Of a DNA stretch of 12,972 nt, positions 12,906 through 12,972 are shown in pieces. The stretch is from DATBFX01 sp036558305 (GTDB taxonomy: Bacteria; Chloroflexota; Chloroflexia; Thermomicrobiales; UBA6265): assembly GCA_036558305.1 (NCBI GenBank), contig DATBFX010000520.1:1-12972 (forward strand). Reading direction: 5' to 3'. The notes beneath the pieces are model-generated. The model made no database searches. It was not told the origin of the DNA and worked only from the letters and a program-made list of their open reading frames with translations. Position 1 is the first letter of the stretch, and each line of letters starts with the position of its first letter. The translations under genes were made by a program, and so were the position numbers.

Positions 12906-12972
12906 CACGACGCGCGTGAGGCGATCACGGTCAACGGGTGAGGTGTGACGAACGTTGGACACTTTGCGACGA

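Overview
The window is strongly GC-rich, with coding on both strands. The gene set (Rex repressor, F420-type LLM oxidoreductase, PucR regulator, Tat-exported oligopeptide-binding protein, CocE/NonD hydrolase) and the repeat-filled intergenic gaps suggest a Chloroflexota bacterium, perhaps related to Thermomicrobia. This is inference from gene content; no rRNA or other phylogenetic marker is present, and I see no tRNA gene.

Layout. (1) 89-5501, minus strand: a transport and hydrolysis cassette read dppB-like permease, dppC-like permease, Tat-exported SBP_bac_5 binding protein, CocE/NonD serine hydrolase. No ATPase gene lies in the window. (2) 5760-8054, minus strand: a PucR/CdaR-type regulator, with the redox repressor Rex upstream of it. 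A palindromic dispersed element sits between the regulator and the permease. (3) 8310-8633, plus strand: an L-rhamnose mutarotase-like gene divergent from rex. A candidate Rex operator lies in the shared gap. (4) 8766-9536, minus, and 9674-10534, plus: an AadA-like nucleotidyltransferase, probably leaderless, divergent from an LLM F420-dependent oxidoreductase. (5) 10535-10729: a TCGAGCT heptanucleotide array with an inverted counterpart, between the convergent LLM gene and a small membrane-anchored Cys-repeat protein (10730-11239). (6) 11240-12142: about 0.9 kb without a convincing intact gene, holding a 46-bp imperfect inverted repeat and a probable gene remnant. (7) 12143-12905, plus strand: a small zinc-ribbon protein preceded by a perfect Shine-Dalgarno and an in-frame amber codon, then a small coiled-coil/membrane protein resembling phage XhlA-type proteins. 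This end looks like accessory, phage-derived DNA.

How the genes may work together. The hydrolase cassette probably imports a peptide-like or ester/amide substrate and hydrolyses it, and the neighbouring PucR-type protein is a plausible regulator. The remaining genes look like separate small units.

The most unusual feature is the non-coding DNA. Three different 7-bp repeat families (TCGAGCT, GGCGGAR, CTGTAGA) begin exactly at TAG stop codons. The two longer families are built as array, spacer, inverted array. Long open frames running across these arrays and antisense to the real genes are artefacts of base composition.
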